From an uncultured Pelagibacteraceae bacterium (GTDB lineage Bacteria; Pseudomonadota; Alphaproteobacteria; Pelagibacterales; Pelagibacteraceae): a stretch of DNA of 64,000 nt. A model generated the notes under the pieces. That model did no database searches and had not been told where the DNA came from. It was given only the letters and a program-made list of their open reading frames with translations. The translations under genes and the position numbers were made by a program. The stretch covers positions 1 through 64,000 of the forward strand of contig CACNQY010000001.1 in NCBI GenBank assembly GCA_902622655.1, given 5' to 3'. This document shows, in pieces, positions 20,158 to 29,857 of this stretch (the first letter of the stretch is position 1; every line of letters starts with the position of its first letter).

Positions 20158-22562
20158 TAGCTTCTCATTTTTTGACCACTTGGATCGTATAGTGGTTCTT
20201 TAATAATTGAACAATTAAATAAATCTCCATTAATCTCTACTTGAATTTTATTTTCAGATTTAATGTTTTTTTGATCAACAAAAGTAAACGCAACACTTTT
20301 ATTTACAAAATGAGCGAACCCACCTGAAGTTACGTAACCAATACTTTGATCTCCATTCATGACAGCTTCATTGTTTGTTACATCAATATCATTTGTTTCA
20401 ACAATTAATGGTATGAGTTTATTTGAAGAATTTTCTTTTTGCGCACTTTCTTTACCGATAAATTCTTTATCCCAATTAATAAAAACATCTAAGCCTGTCT
20501 CATTTGCAGTAAAATCTGGTCTATAATCTAAAGTCCAAGCTCCCCAATTTTTTTCCAACCTCATTGACATTAATGCTCTTCCACCAAAAGGTTTAATATT
20601 AAATTCTTTACCAGCTTCTACTAATTCTTCATAAAGCTTTAATTGATAATGAGGAGCTACATAAATCTCGTAACCAAGTTCACCTGTAAATGAAATTCTA
20701 TTTATTATTGCTGGGACACCACCAACAAACATTCTTCTTGAGTCTCTAAATTTAAATTTTTCATTTGAAACATCATCTCTTACAATTTTTTCTAAAACTT
20801 TTCTTGAATTAGGACCTGCAATAGATAATCCATGATAATCATCTGATCTATTAGAGTAGCTTAAATTAAATTTATCTAAGTGACTTTCAAACCAACGTCT
20901 ATGCATTTCTTGAGCAGCTCCAGAACCAAATACCATGAATTCATTTTCATCTAAGCAAGCCACAGTTAAATCACCACATAACTTTCCTCTATATGATAAC
21001 ATTGGTGATAAAGATATTCTGCCTGGTTTTGGAAGTCTTCCAGCCATTATGTGATCTAAAAATTTTCTAGCATCAGGACCTTTGAATTCATGTTTTGAAA
21101 AGTTAGCAACTTCAATTAAACCAACATTTTCTCTTACATTAATAACTTCTTTTGAAACATAGTCATGTGATCTCGATCTTTTAATAGTAGGCTCTTCGTG
21201 AGCATCTTCTTTATTATTTGCAAACCACAAAACATTTTCTAATCCAAAGCTATCTCCCATAACAGCACCTTGATTTACAAAACGATCATATAGTGCCGTA
21301 GTTTTTTGTTTTCTTCCTTTTGGTAAAGTTTCGTTTGGAAAAGTCATAATAAATCTTCTCTCATAATTTTCTGAGGATTTTATTGTTCCATATTGAGGCG
21401 ATGCATAATCTCCAAATCTTGCAACATCCATTGCCCAAACATCAATAGATGGTTCGCCGTCAATAATCCATTCTGCTATGCATTTTCCAACTCCTCCACC
21501 TTGGCAGAAACCAGCCATAACACCAACTGCAACCCAATAATTTTTCATTCCTGGTACTGGACCAATCAGAGGACTTCCATCTGGACCAAAAGTAAAAGGT
21601 CCATTAACTATATTCTTAATACCTGCGCGCTCTAATGCTGGCATTCTTTCAAAACCTATAGCCAATCTATCCTGAATATTATCTAACTTTGGCTCAAGTA
21701 ACTCATGGCCAAAATTCATTGGTGTACCTTCTACTTTCCAAGGGGTTGATTTCGGTTCATATGTTCCAAGCAACATTCCCTTTCCCTCTTGTCTAAAGTA
21801 AATATTTCCCTCAAAATCAGTTCCTATAGGTAGTCTTTGATCTCCCATTGCCTCTATTTCTGGAATAGGCTCCGTGATCAAATAATGATGCTCCATCGGC
21901 TGGACAGGAAGATTTAAACCGGCTAATTGTCCAACTTCTCTAGCCCACAAACCACCAGCGTTAATTACAATTTCTGCATTAATGTTTCCTTTTTCAGTGT
22001 AGACATCCCAAGTTCCATCCTCTTTTTGTTTAGTATCTTTAACAACTGTATGAGTGTAATACTTTCCTCCATGTACCTTTGCAGCTTTAGCAAACGCATA
22101 TGTAACCCCTGACGGGTCAACTTCACCATCAATAGGATCCCATAATGCTAACAAATATCTAGATGGATCTATTAAAGGATGTTTCTTTTTTACTTCCTCT
22201 AGAGAAATAAATTCTTGATCAAGACCCATGTATCTTGCTTTTGACCTTTCTCTTTTTAAATAATCAGCCCATACTTCATTTGATGCTAAATAAAATCCTC
22301 CACTTGGTTTAAATCCTGTTGAGTGACCTGACTCTTTTTCTATCTCTTTATATAGTCCTATTGTGTACGCCATCATTCTAGAAATATTAGGATCTGAAGA
22401 AATTACATGAACGTTTCCTGCAGCATGCCAAGATGAACCTGAAGTAAGCTCGTTTCTCTCAAGCAAAATACAATCCTTTAATCCAAATTTAGATAAGTGA
22501 TAAAGTATAGAGCAACCTACTACGCCACCACCTATAATTACTACCTTCGCATGCTTTTCCAT
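20157..22562 (-). CDS. FAD oxidoreductase + GcvT, dimethylglycine/sarcosine dehydrogenase-like (second paralogue)
   Basis: KVVIIGGGVVGCSILYHLSKFGLKDCILLERNELTSGSSWHAAGNVHVI and ISFTGELGYEIYVAPHYQLKLYEELVEAGKEFNIKPFGGRALMSMRLEKNWGAW. Confidence 0.9.
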   Translation of the reverse strand: MEKHAKVVIIGGGVVGCSILYHLSKFGLKDCILLERNELTSGSSWHAAGNVHVISSDPNISRMMAYTIGLYKEIEKESGHSTGFKPSGGFYLASNEVWADYLKRERSKARYMGLDQEFISLEEVKKKHPLIDPSRYLLALWDPIDGEVDPSGVTYAFAKAAKVHGGKYYTHTVVKDTKQKEDGTWDVYTEKGNINAEIVINAGGLWAREVGQLAGLNLPVQPMEHHYLITEPIPEIEAMGDQRLPIGTDFEGNIYFRQEGKGMLLGTYEPKSTPWKVEGTPMNFGHELLEPKLDNIQDRLAIGFERMPALERAGIKNIVNGPFTFGPDGSPLIGPVPGMKNYWVAVGVMAGFCQGGGVGKCIAEWIIDGEPSIDVWAMDVARFGDYASPQYGTIKSSENYERRFIMTFPNETLPKGRKQKTTALYDRFVNQGAVMGDSFGLENVLWFANNKEDAHEEPTIKRSRSHDYVSKEVINVRENVGLIEVANFSKHEFKGPDARKFLDHIMAGRLPKPGRISLSPMLSYRGKLCGDLTVACLDENEFMVFGSGAAQEMHRRWFESHLDKFNLSYSNRSDDYHGLSIAGPNSRKVLEKIVRDDVSNEKFKFRDSRRMFVGGVPAIINRISFTGELGYEIYVAPHYQLKLYEELVEAGKEFNIKPFGGRALMSMRLEKNWGAWTLDYRPDFTANETGLDVFINWDKEFIGKESAQKENSSNKLIPLIVETNDIDVTNNEAVMNGDQSIGYVTSGGFAHFVNKSVAFTFVDQKNIKSENKIQVEINGDLFNCSIIKEPLYDPSGQKMRS

Positions 22563-23602
22563 TAGTATTTAATTTCCTTATTTACTTTTTTTAAAGACTT
22601 ATCTGTACCATGATGGAAATGTTTGCTCATGTCTGGCATATATTTCATTGAAATTGGTTTTTTTCCAATTGCGACAGACATCTCTCTAACATGATGAGCT
22701 TCTGCGCCACAACATATACCTATAAAATTTATTTTATTTTTAACACAATCTTTTGCAAATTCTGCCATTTCAAATCTGTTACAAAATAAATTATCTAAGG
22801 CAACAGGAAAAGCATTTCCACCAGGGATGCAATCACAACCATGATCTGTAATATTTAAAAAACCAGGTTCTTTCTCGGTAGTTCTATAAGGAACCGGAAG
22901 TCCTGATACATGGCACGAAACTTTATCTCTTACTTTTTTTAAAAGTTTCATTGTCATCTCTGGTCCTCTGTAACAATTTAATCCAACAACATCAGCACCT
23001 AAATCTTCTATCATTTTGCATGCATCTTCAGCACTATGCCCTTCTCTGGTTTTATCTCCTCTTGGAATCGCAAAATTACAAACTGCAATAAGTCCTGCAT
23101 CTTTAATTGCTTTTAATGCAATTTTCATTTCGTCTGTCCAACTTATTGTTTCAGCAATAACAAAATCTACTCCAGCTTCTTTCGCCCAAGAAACTTGTTC
23201 TTCATACATTTGTTGACATTGTTTGTGTGTATTTACATCAGCAGGATCAAATACATTTGTATTTGCTACATCTCCACAAACCATCAAATCTAGATCTTTA
23301 AATTCAGCAGCAGCATCTTTTGCAATTTTTAGTGCATTTTTTTGCATTGGCTCTAACAAATGCTCTTTACCTATTATTCTAAGCTTTTCTCTATGCCCAT
23401 AATAAGTAAATGCCTGAACAACTTCTGAACCTGCTCTAATAAATTCTCTATGAAGCTGAGTAACTACCTCAGGATGTTCCAATACGACTTCAGGTACAAA
23501 TGGTCCAGCTGAAAGATAACCTCTTCGTTCCATAGCAAAAAGGTAACCTTCTGCACACATAATTGGTCCTTCATTTAACCTTGTTATTAGATCTTTGCTC
23601 AT
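22562..23602 (-). CDS. bmt: Betaine-homocysteine S-methyltransferase family
   Basis: Homocysteine methyltransferase fold: GSEVVQAFTYYGHREKL, ADVVGLNCYRGPEMT, FIGICCGAEAHHVREMS (CC zinc motif). Confidence 0.88.
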   Translation of the reverse strand: MSKDLITRLNEGPIMCAEGYLFAMERRGYLSAGPFVPEVVLEHPEVVTQLHREFIRAGSEVVQAFTYYGHREKLRIIGKEHLLEPMQKNALKIAKDAAAEFKDLDLMVCGDVANTNVFDPADVNTHKQCQQMYEEQVSWAKEAGVDFVIAETISWTDEMKIALKAIKDAGLIAVCNFAIPRGDKTREGHSAEDACKMIEDLGADVVGLNCYRGPEMTMKLLKKVRDKVSCHVSGLPVPYRTTEKEPGFLNITDHGCDCIPGGNAFPVALDNLFCNRFEMAEFAKDCVKNKINFIGICCGAEAHHVREMSVAIGKKPISMKYMPDMSKHFHHGTDKSLKKVNKEIKY

Positions 23603-23613
23603 AATTTATCCTT

Positions 23614-24792
23614 TCATTTCATTAAATTATTTGCAACCCATTTATGAAAATGATGGGTTGGATTATCCATAACTGGCGAAAAATTACCCCCATTATAAGA
23701 GGGAGATTTTCTTCCATCCTGCATCCCCTCTATTATATTTAAATCTTCACTTTGAACACCTTTCCAAAGTTCGAAATTTTGCTTTCTTAACGATTTAAAT
23801 TTTTTTGAGTTAGCCGCTTCATTTCCAACATAATAAATTTCCATATGCTCTTTAGTATATTCATTGTTAATAGGTTCTAGCCAGTAGGCATAAAAATGGT
23901 CTTTGTGTATACCTAACATCACATTTGGGAATAACGCTACATACTCGGCAATATGTTCACGATCTTGTGGCCAATTTGGAAAAGTTGGAAAATTTAAATT
24001 ACTTTTAAATCTTGGTTTATAAACCATTGTTCCTTGACCAGCAAAACGATTGGGTAAACCCTGAATATGATAATGATCATCTATCTTAGAATACGAGTTC
24101 AGCCCAGGATGTACCCATGGAAGATGGTAACTCTCACAATAATTTTCTATTGCAAACTTCCAATTACATTTTGCATTTAAATTAAAATATCCATAATCGT
24201 TAGAGTAAACAATTAAATCTCTATCTTTTATTGGCCAAAACTTTTCCCATCTATCGCTTAAAGGTTTAATATATTTTTCAAATTCGATTTGATTGTTATT
24301 TAAATTTACGAAAATTAAATCAAGCCATACATAGGACCTTACTTCTTTAAGATTACTCTCAGATTTGTTAAATTTATTGCAATTATGTTTATTCATCCCA
24401 CCTATATGAGGTGTAGCTACTAATTTTCCTTCCGTATTATAAGACCAAGAGTGATAAGGACATCTTAAAACATTTTTAATCTTTATATCCTCTTGAAGAA
24501 TTTTATAACCTCTATGACTACAAACATTATGGTAAACTCTTATTTGATTATTCTTATCCCTTAAGATGATTAAAGGAATTCCTAAAAGATCAAATGGTTT
24601 TGCATCACCAATATTAGGAATAGAATTACCTATGCCAATTACGACCCATTTGTCCTCAAAAATTTTTGCTCTTTCTACTGGAAGATAATCTTCATTAGTG
24701 TAACACTCATTTGGTAAACCGTGAGCTTTATCTATAGCTCTATTAACTACTCTAATCTTTTTTAAATCAACTATTTCTGATAGCTTTTTCAT
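23614..24792 (-). CDS. Rieske non-heme iron oxygenase alpha subunit (betaine/quaternary-ammonium demethylase-like)
   Basis: Rieske CSHRGYKILQEDIKIKNVLRCPYHSW (CxH...CxxH) and mononuclear Fe site ENYCESYHLPWVH. Confidence 0.88.
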   Translation of the reverse strand: MKKLSEIVDLKKIRVVNRAIDKAHGLPNECYTNEDYLPVERAKIFEDKWVVIGIGNSIPNIGDAKPFDLLGIPLIILRDKNNQIRVYHNVCSHRGYKILQEDIKIKNVLRCPYHSWSYNTEGKLVATPHIGGMNKHNCNKFNKSESNLKEVRSYVWLDLIFVNLNNNQIEFEKYIKPLSDRWEKFWPIKDRDLIVYSNDYGYFNLNAKCNWKFAIENYCESYHLPWVHPGLNSYSKIDDHYHIQGLPNRFAGQGTMVYKPRFKSNLNFPTFPNWPQDREHIAEYVALFPNVMLGIHKDHFYAYWLEPINNEYTKEHMEIYYVGNEAANSKKFKSLRKQNFELWKGVQSEDLNIIEGMQDGRKSPSYNGGNFSPVMDNPTHHFHKWVANNLMK

Positions 24793-25067
24793 TACAACTT
24801 TTATTAAACCTCCTTGTTAAAGTTGGAATTAATTAAAGTTATCTATTACGATTCTCTAATTATGATTTGTTGAAAAACAGTCTTACAATTTAAAATATAA
24901 ACAAATTCTTTGAAAAAAAAATTTGCAGAAAAAGTCATTTATAAACATTATCTTTAAATTAATTGATGATAAAGACAATTTAACTTCAATCTAGGGTTGA
25001 AAGGAATTTGCAATTCACATTCTGTTGTGTTTTTATGTTTCCTATAAACAATCATTGGGAGAAATAA

Positions 25068-26078
25068 ATGAAAATTAAAAGAATACTTATTTCACTGGCT
25101 GTTGTGTTTGGTCTTACTTCTTTTGGAAGTGTAGCGAATGCTGCTTGTGGAAATATAACTATTGCTAATATGAACTGGGCTTCTGCCAACTTCATGGCTG
25201 AAGTAGACAAAATTATATTAGAAGAAGGTTACGGATGTTCTGTAGAGTTAGTACCTGGTGCTACAATGCCTACATTTACATCTATGCAAGAAAAAGGTGA
25301 GCCGGATGTAGCTCCTGAGTTTTGGGCAAATGCTGCTATAGTAGCATTGAACAAAGCTGTTGATGAGGGCAAAATGCATTCAATTAATAAGGCTCCAATT
25401 ACTGGTTTAGGTGAAGGATGGTGGGTATTACCTGCAACTTTAAAAAAGCATCCAGAACTTACTACAGCTGAAGCAATTTTAGCAAGACCAGACTTATTTC
25501 CTCACCCAGAGGATCCATCAAAAGGTGGTTTCCATATTTGTCCTCCAGGATGGAACTGTGAGTTAAGTAACAGAAACCATTTCAGAGCATGGGGCATGGA
25601 AGCAAAAGGTTGGGCTATAGTAGAAACAGGTTCAGCTGCTGGACTTGATGGTTCGATTGCTAAAGCTGCTGAAAGAGGAGAAAACTGGTTTGGTTACTAT
25701 TGGTCTCCAACAGCTCTAATTGGTAAATACGATATGCAAGCTGTCGACATGGGATCTTGGGGTGGTAAAGACAATTGGGATAATTGTATTGTCAAGCCAG
25801 AACAAGAGTGTGCTGACCCTAAAAAAACTTCTTGGGTAAAATCTGAAGTTTTCACTATAACAACTGACAACTTTAAAAAGACTGCTGGTAAAGAAGGTAT
25901 GAAGTATCTTGAAAATAGAACTTATCCTGGTCCAGTAATGAATGGAATGTTAGTTTGGATGGGAGCAAACCAGGCAGAAGGTGCTGATGCTGCAATTGAA
26001 TTCCTAAAAACACAAGAAAGTGTTTGGAGTAAATGGGTTTCAAAAGATGCTGCTAAAAAAATAAAAAAAGCACTTTAA
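25068..26078 (+). CDS. Glycine betaine/proline-type ABC transporter substrate-binding protein
   Basis: Signal peptide; ACGNITIANMNWASANFMAEVDKIILEEGYGCSVELVPGATMPTFTSM...WVLPATLKKHPEL; OpuAC family. Confidence 0.88.
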   Translation: MKIKRILISLAVVFGLTSFGSVANAACGNITIANMNWASANFMAEVDKIILEEGYGCSVELVPGATMPTFTSMQEKGEPDVAPEFWANAAIVALNKAVDEGKMHSINKAPITGLGEGWWVLPATLKKHPELTTAEAILARPDLFPHPEDPSKGGFHICPPGWNCELSNRNHFRAWGMEAKGWAIVETGSAAGLDGSIAKAAERGENWFGYYWSPTALIGKYDMQAVDMGSWGGKDNWDNCIVKPEQECADPKKTSWVKSEVFTITTDNFKKTAGKEGMKYLENRTYPGPVMNGMLVWMGANQAEGADAAIEFLKTQESVWSKWVSKDAAKKIKKAL

Positions 26079-26090
26079 TTTAACAAAATT

Positions 26091-26119
26091 ATCGAACCCG
26101 TTTTTTAAACGGGTTCGAT
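26091..26119. repeat. Perfect 13-bp inverted repeat between binding-protein and permease genes
   Basis: ATCGAACCCGTTT-TTT-AAACGGGTTCGAT with no following T-run. Confidence 0.9.
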
Positions 26120-26133
26120 CATGAAAAAACTTT

Positions 26134-27021
26134 ATGGATTTCTTTACTAAAATTCCTGTTATGGACAGAACAGCTTTGAGAGAGCTTAAAAAAGGAATTG
26201 ATTTTAGTTTTAAAGAATTTTCACGAGCATATGGTGATGCTATTGAGGGTTTTTTTGATCCTCTTTTATATTTTTTGATTTGGTTAGAAAAACTTTTAGT
26301 TAATACCCCTTGGCCAATTGTAATAGCAGTTTTTGGATTGTTAGCATGGATAGGATCTAGAAGTATCAAATTAGTAATTGGAACAGTTGTTTGCTTCATA
26401 GTCATTGGTTATTTTGGTATGTGGAAAAATTGTATGGCCACTGTAGCTATAATTTCTGTCTCCACTTTAGTATGTATAGTAGTAGGTATTCCTATAGGAG
26501 TTTTGATGTCAAAATCAGCAAGAGCAGAAAAAGCTATCTTACCTGTTTTAGATATGATGCAAACTATACCAAGTTTTGTATATCTTATTCCTATAATAAT
26601 GCTTTTGGGTATAGGTAAAGTTCCAGGACTGCTAGCTGTTTGTATATATGCATTGCCACCAATAGTTAGATTAACTAATCTTGGGATAAGAGAAGTAGAT
26701 AAAGAGACTTTAGAAGCAAGTGAAGCTTTTGGCGCAACTCCAATGCAGAAATTAAAATCTGTTCAAATCCCACTTTCACTTCCAACAATTTTTGCGGGAA
26801 TCAATCAAACAATAATGATGGCTTTAGCAATGGTAGTTATTGCATCAATGATAGGTGTCAAAGGCCTTGGAGTTCCAATTTTACAGGCCATTTCTAACCA
26901 ATATTTAGCATTAGGAATGATGAATGGATTGGCAATTGTAGCTCTAGCGATTATTTTTGACAGGGTCACACAGCAGTACGGACAAAGAATTCAAAAGCAC
27001 AGAGGTCAACTTAAGAAGTAA
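26134..27021 (+). CDS. Betaine-type ABC transporter permease
   Basis: MQTIPSFVYLIPIIMLLGIGKVPGLLAVCIYALPPIVRLTNLGIREVDKETLEASEAFGATPMQKLKSVQIPLSLPTIFAGINQ. Confidence 0.92.
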   Translation: MDFFTKIPVMDRTALRELKKGIDFSFKEFSRAYGDAIEGFFDPLLYFLIWLEKLLVNTPWPIVIAVFGLLAWIGSRSIKLVIGTVVCFIVIGYFGMWKNCMATVAIISVSTLVCIVVGIPIGVLMSKSARAEKAILPVLDMMQTIPSFVYLIPIIMLLGIGKVPGLLAVCIYALPPIVRLTNLGIREVDKETLEASEAFGATPMQKLKSVQIPLSLPTIFAGINQTIMMALAMVVIASMIGVKGLGVPILQAISNQYLALGMMNGLAIVALAIIFDRVTQQYGQRIQKHRGQLKK

Positions 27022-27079
27022 ATTTATCTCAATCGATTTTTCTAGACTCATATTTGAAAATAAATAAATATCCAAGAAA

Positions 27080-27808
27080 ATGAATTTTTCTTTAGAAATA
27101 GGCCCTAATACAGACATCGAAACAGTCCCAGCTATAAATGATGTATACATTACAATGCTACCTGGTGGTGACTATAAAGAGACAGCTGAAAAAGCCATAG
27201 AGCTTGTAAAAAAAGGATTTAACCCTGTTCCTCACTTTCCAGCAAGATCAATGCAGGATGAAAAAGAACTTAAAGATTATGTTTCAAGATGCAAGGATGG
27301 TGGAGTTAAGCAAGCTTTAATAATAGGTGGCGGAAGAGAGCCTGCAGGTAAATTTGACAGTTCATTTCAACTTCTAGAAACAGGTTATTTTGAAAAAATG
27401 AAAATAGGAATTGCTGGACATCCAGAGGGGAGTCCTGATATATCCGACTCAGAATTAGAAAAAGCTATGATAGATAAAAAGCCTTATGCTGATTATATTG
27501 TAACACAATGGTTGCTTGATCCTCAGCCTATTATAGATTTTATTTCTAAGCAAAGCGTACCAGTACATGTGGGAATCACTGGGCCATTAAAAATATCTAG
27601 CTTAATTAAATTTGCTAATATTGTTGGGGCAAAAAATTCCTTAAACTTTCTTAAATCTAATTTTACTAAGGCATTAGATTTATTGAAACCTAAAGACCCT
27701 AATGATTTAATTGGGAAAGTTAAATCGCATACTGATAACTTCCACATTTATACATTCGGCGGCTTGAAGGAAACTAACAAGTGGTTGAAGGAGAATAGTT
27801 ATGTCTAA
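27080..27808 (+). CDS. Methylenetetrahydrofolate reductase-like (MetF family, short form)
   Basis: MNFSLEIGPNTDIETVPAINDVYITMLPGGDYKETAEKAIELVKKGFNPVPHFPARSM...KIGIAGHPEGSPDI. Confidence 0.82.
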   Translation: MNFSLEIGPNTDIETVPAINDVYITMLPGGDYKETAEKAIELVKKGFNPVPHFPARSMQDEKELKDYVSRCKDGGVKQALIIGGGREPAGKFDSSFQLLETGYFEKMKIGIAGHPEGSPDISDSELEKAMIDKKPYADYIVTQWLLDPQPIIDFISKQSVPVHVGITGPLKISSLIKFANIVGAKNSLNFLKSNFTKALDLLKPKDPNDLIGKVKSHTDNFHIYTFGGLKETNKWLKENSYV

Positions 27809-29159
27809 TGAATTTGACTATACTAAACTAAAACATGTTACTTCTGTTGATCAATCTGACAGAGAAGTACCATATAATTTAAGACAAAGTGGGCCAACAA
27901 AAGTTGAAATGTTAATTTCAACAAGGGTAAGAAAGTCACCTTATTGGCATTTATCAATGCAGGCAGGTTGTTGGAGAGCAACAGTTTATAACAGAATTTA
28001 TCATCCAAGAGGTTACGTAAAACCTGAAGATGGTGGAGCAATGGTTGAATATGATGCTATTGTGAACCATGTAACAATGTGGAATGTTGCTGTTGAAAGA
28101 CAAATAAGAGTAAAAGGTCCTGATGCAGAAAAATTTACTGATTACGTTATAACTAGAGACGCAACAAAAATTTCTCCAATGAGAGCAAGATACGTTATTC
28201 TATGTAATTCTTATGGTGGGGTTCTAAATGATCCAATTCTTTTGAGAATTTCTAAAGATGAATTTTGGTTTTCATTATCAGACTCTGACATTGGAATGTA
28301 TTTACAGGGTGTAAATGCAGATGGAAGATTTAATTGTACAATTGAAGAAATTGATGCATGTCCTGTTCAAATTCAAGGTCCTAAATCAAAAGCGTTAATG
28401 AAAGATCTTTGTGGAGATCAAGTTGATTTTGATAATATGCCTTTCTATGGGTTAGCAGAAGCCAAGGTTGGAGGAAGAGATGTTGTAATTTCACAATCAG
28501 GTTTCTCAGGCGAGGCCGGTTATGAAATATACTTAAGAAATGCAACTTTATATGCTGAAGATATGTGGAATGCAGTATTGGAAGCAGGAAAAAAACACAG
28601 CTTGATGGTTATTGCTCCTGCTCACCATAGAAGAATACAAGCAGGTATTCTTTCTTGGGGACAAGACATGGATCAACAACACAATCCATTTCAATGTAAT
28701 TTAGGATATCAAGTTTCATTATCTGGTAAAGGTGAATGGAATAAAAAAGCAGATTATGTTGGAAAAACTGCTTTAGAGAAAATGGGAGCAGATATTAAAG
28801 CTGGAAAAAAACCTTATAAACTTCAATTAGTTGGAATGGAGTTGGGTGGAAAACCAATTGATGATTATGCACCTGACTTTTGGTTAGTTTCACCTGAAAA
28901 TGGAGGTGATCCTGTTGGATTTATTACTTCACCCTGGTGGCATCCAGAAAAGAAAACTAACATTGCTATGGGATACGTTCCATTTGATGGAACTTTAAAT
29001 CCCAATGGATTTCCAAAAGGTAAAGTTGGAACTAAATTTAAAGTTCATCTTCCAGAAAAATACTCTGATACTCCAGGAACACCTGTGGATGCTGTAGTTG
29101 TGGATATTCCATTCAAAGAGTCTTTCAACGCAAATACAAGAGAAGTTGTAAAAGGCTAG
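27801..29159 (+). CDS. GcvT-superfamily THF-dependent demethylase-like protein (DmdA/LigM-like class)
   Basis: VTMWNVAVERQIRVKGPDAEKFTDYVITRD...SFSGEAGYEIYL-type GcvT motif (SQSGFSGEAGYEIYLRN); overlaps metF-like gene by 8 nt. Confidence 0.75.
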   Translation: MSNEFDYTKLKHVTSVDQSDREVPYNLRQSGPTKVEMLISTRVRKSPYWHLSMQAGCWRATVYNRIYHPRGYVKPEDGGAMVEYDAIVNHVTMWNVAVERQIRVKGPDAEKFTDYVITRDATKISPMRARYVILCNSYGGVLNDPILLRISKDEFWFSLSDSDIGMYLQGVNADGRFNCTIEEIDACPVQIQGPKSKALMKDLCGDQVDFDNMPFYGLAEAKVGGRDVVISQSGFSGEAGYEIYLRNATLYAEDMWNAVLEAGKKHSLMVIAPAHHRRIQAGILSWGQDMDQQHNPFQCNLGYQVSLSGKGEWNKKADYVGKTALEKMGADIKAGKKPYKLQLVGMELGGKPIDDYAPDFWLVSPENGGDPVGFITSPWWHPEKKTNIAMGYVPFDGTLNPNGFPKGKVGTKFKVHLPEKYSDTPGTPVDAVVVDIPFKESFNANTREVVKG

Positions 29160-29168
29160 AATTTAATA

Positions 29169-29194
29169 GGGGAGCTAAGTTTAGCTCCCCTTTT
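29169..29194 (+). terminator. Rho-independent terminator
   Basis: GGGGAGCTAA-GT-TTAGCTCCCC-TTTT, 10-bp perfect stem just after the GcvT-like stop codon. Confidence 0.92.
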
Positions 29195-29201
29195 CATTTA
29201 C

Positions 29202-29312
29202 ATGACCAAAGGTTTTTTAATAGCAATTTGCATTATCATTGTTATTGCTTTAATAGTATTTCCATTAATTGTTTCTTATAAAGCTCAAAAAAATAAAAAT
29301 AAAAAAAATTAA
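29202..29312 (+). CDS. Small single-TM protein (36 aa)
   Basis: MTKGFLIAICIIIVIALIVFPLIVSYKAQKNKNKKN*; stop overlaps start of next gene (TAATG). Confidence 0.45.
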   Translation: MTKGFLIAICIIIVIALIVFPLIVSYKAQKNKNKKN

Positions 29313-29857
29313 TGTTTGCTGAATTTTTAAATATTATTTTTAAGTCAATAAAGTTAGATAAGACACTTTATTCAGATAATAAAAATTTTGGAGAAGCATC
29401 TTTATATTTTGCTGGGATTATAATGATCCTAGATGGGATCGCTGGAGCAGTAGCAGCGAATACGATAATCAAAACGGCTATCGCTATGTCTGGTTTAACT
29501 GCAATAATTACATGGTTAATATGGGCAATTTTTATTTTTGTAATTGGGGTTAAATTATTCCCAGATAAGCAAACAAAAGTCTCATTTAAAAAAATTTTAA
29601 CAGCTGTTGGTTTTGCGCATGCTCCTGGTTTGTTGAGGTTTTTTGCTGTCACACCAGATTTGATGATACCAATAATTTTTCTTACACAATTTTGGATTTT
29701 TGCAGGTTTAATAATTTCAACTAAACAAATATTAAACTTAAAATCTAATTTTAAATCTTTTGGAATAGTGCTTTTATCTTTTTTAATTATTGCATTTTTG
29801 TCTATCTCATTTGTGATGAGTAGAATGAATATGCTTCCAGTTAGTCAAATCAGCTAA
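29312..29857 (+). CDS. Yip1-domain-type membrane protein
   Basis: Five TM-like segments; MFAEFLNIIFKSIKLDKTLYSDNKNFGEASLYFAGIIMILDGIAGA. Confidence 0.6.
   Translation: MFAEFLNIIFKSIKLDKTLYSDNKNFGEASLYFAGIIMILDGIAGAVAANTIIKTAIAMSGLTAIITWLIWAIFIFVIGVKLFPDKQTKVSFKKILTAVGFAHAPGLLRFFAVTPDLMIPIIFLTQFWIFAGLIISTKQILNLKSNFKSFGIVLLSFLIIAFLSISFVMSRMNMLPVSQIS

Noticed and set aside
24961-25067. Possible riboswitch upstream of the betaine-binding protein gene
   Set aside because: No stable stem or known motif could be recognised by eye; would need an Infernal/Rfam scan.
26040-26405. 121-aa minus-strand ORF
   Set aside because: Covers the binding-protein end, hairpin and permease start in antisense; no recognisable domain.
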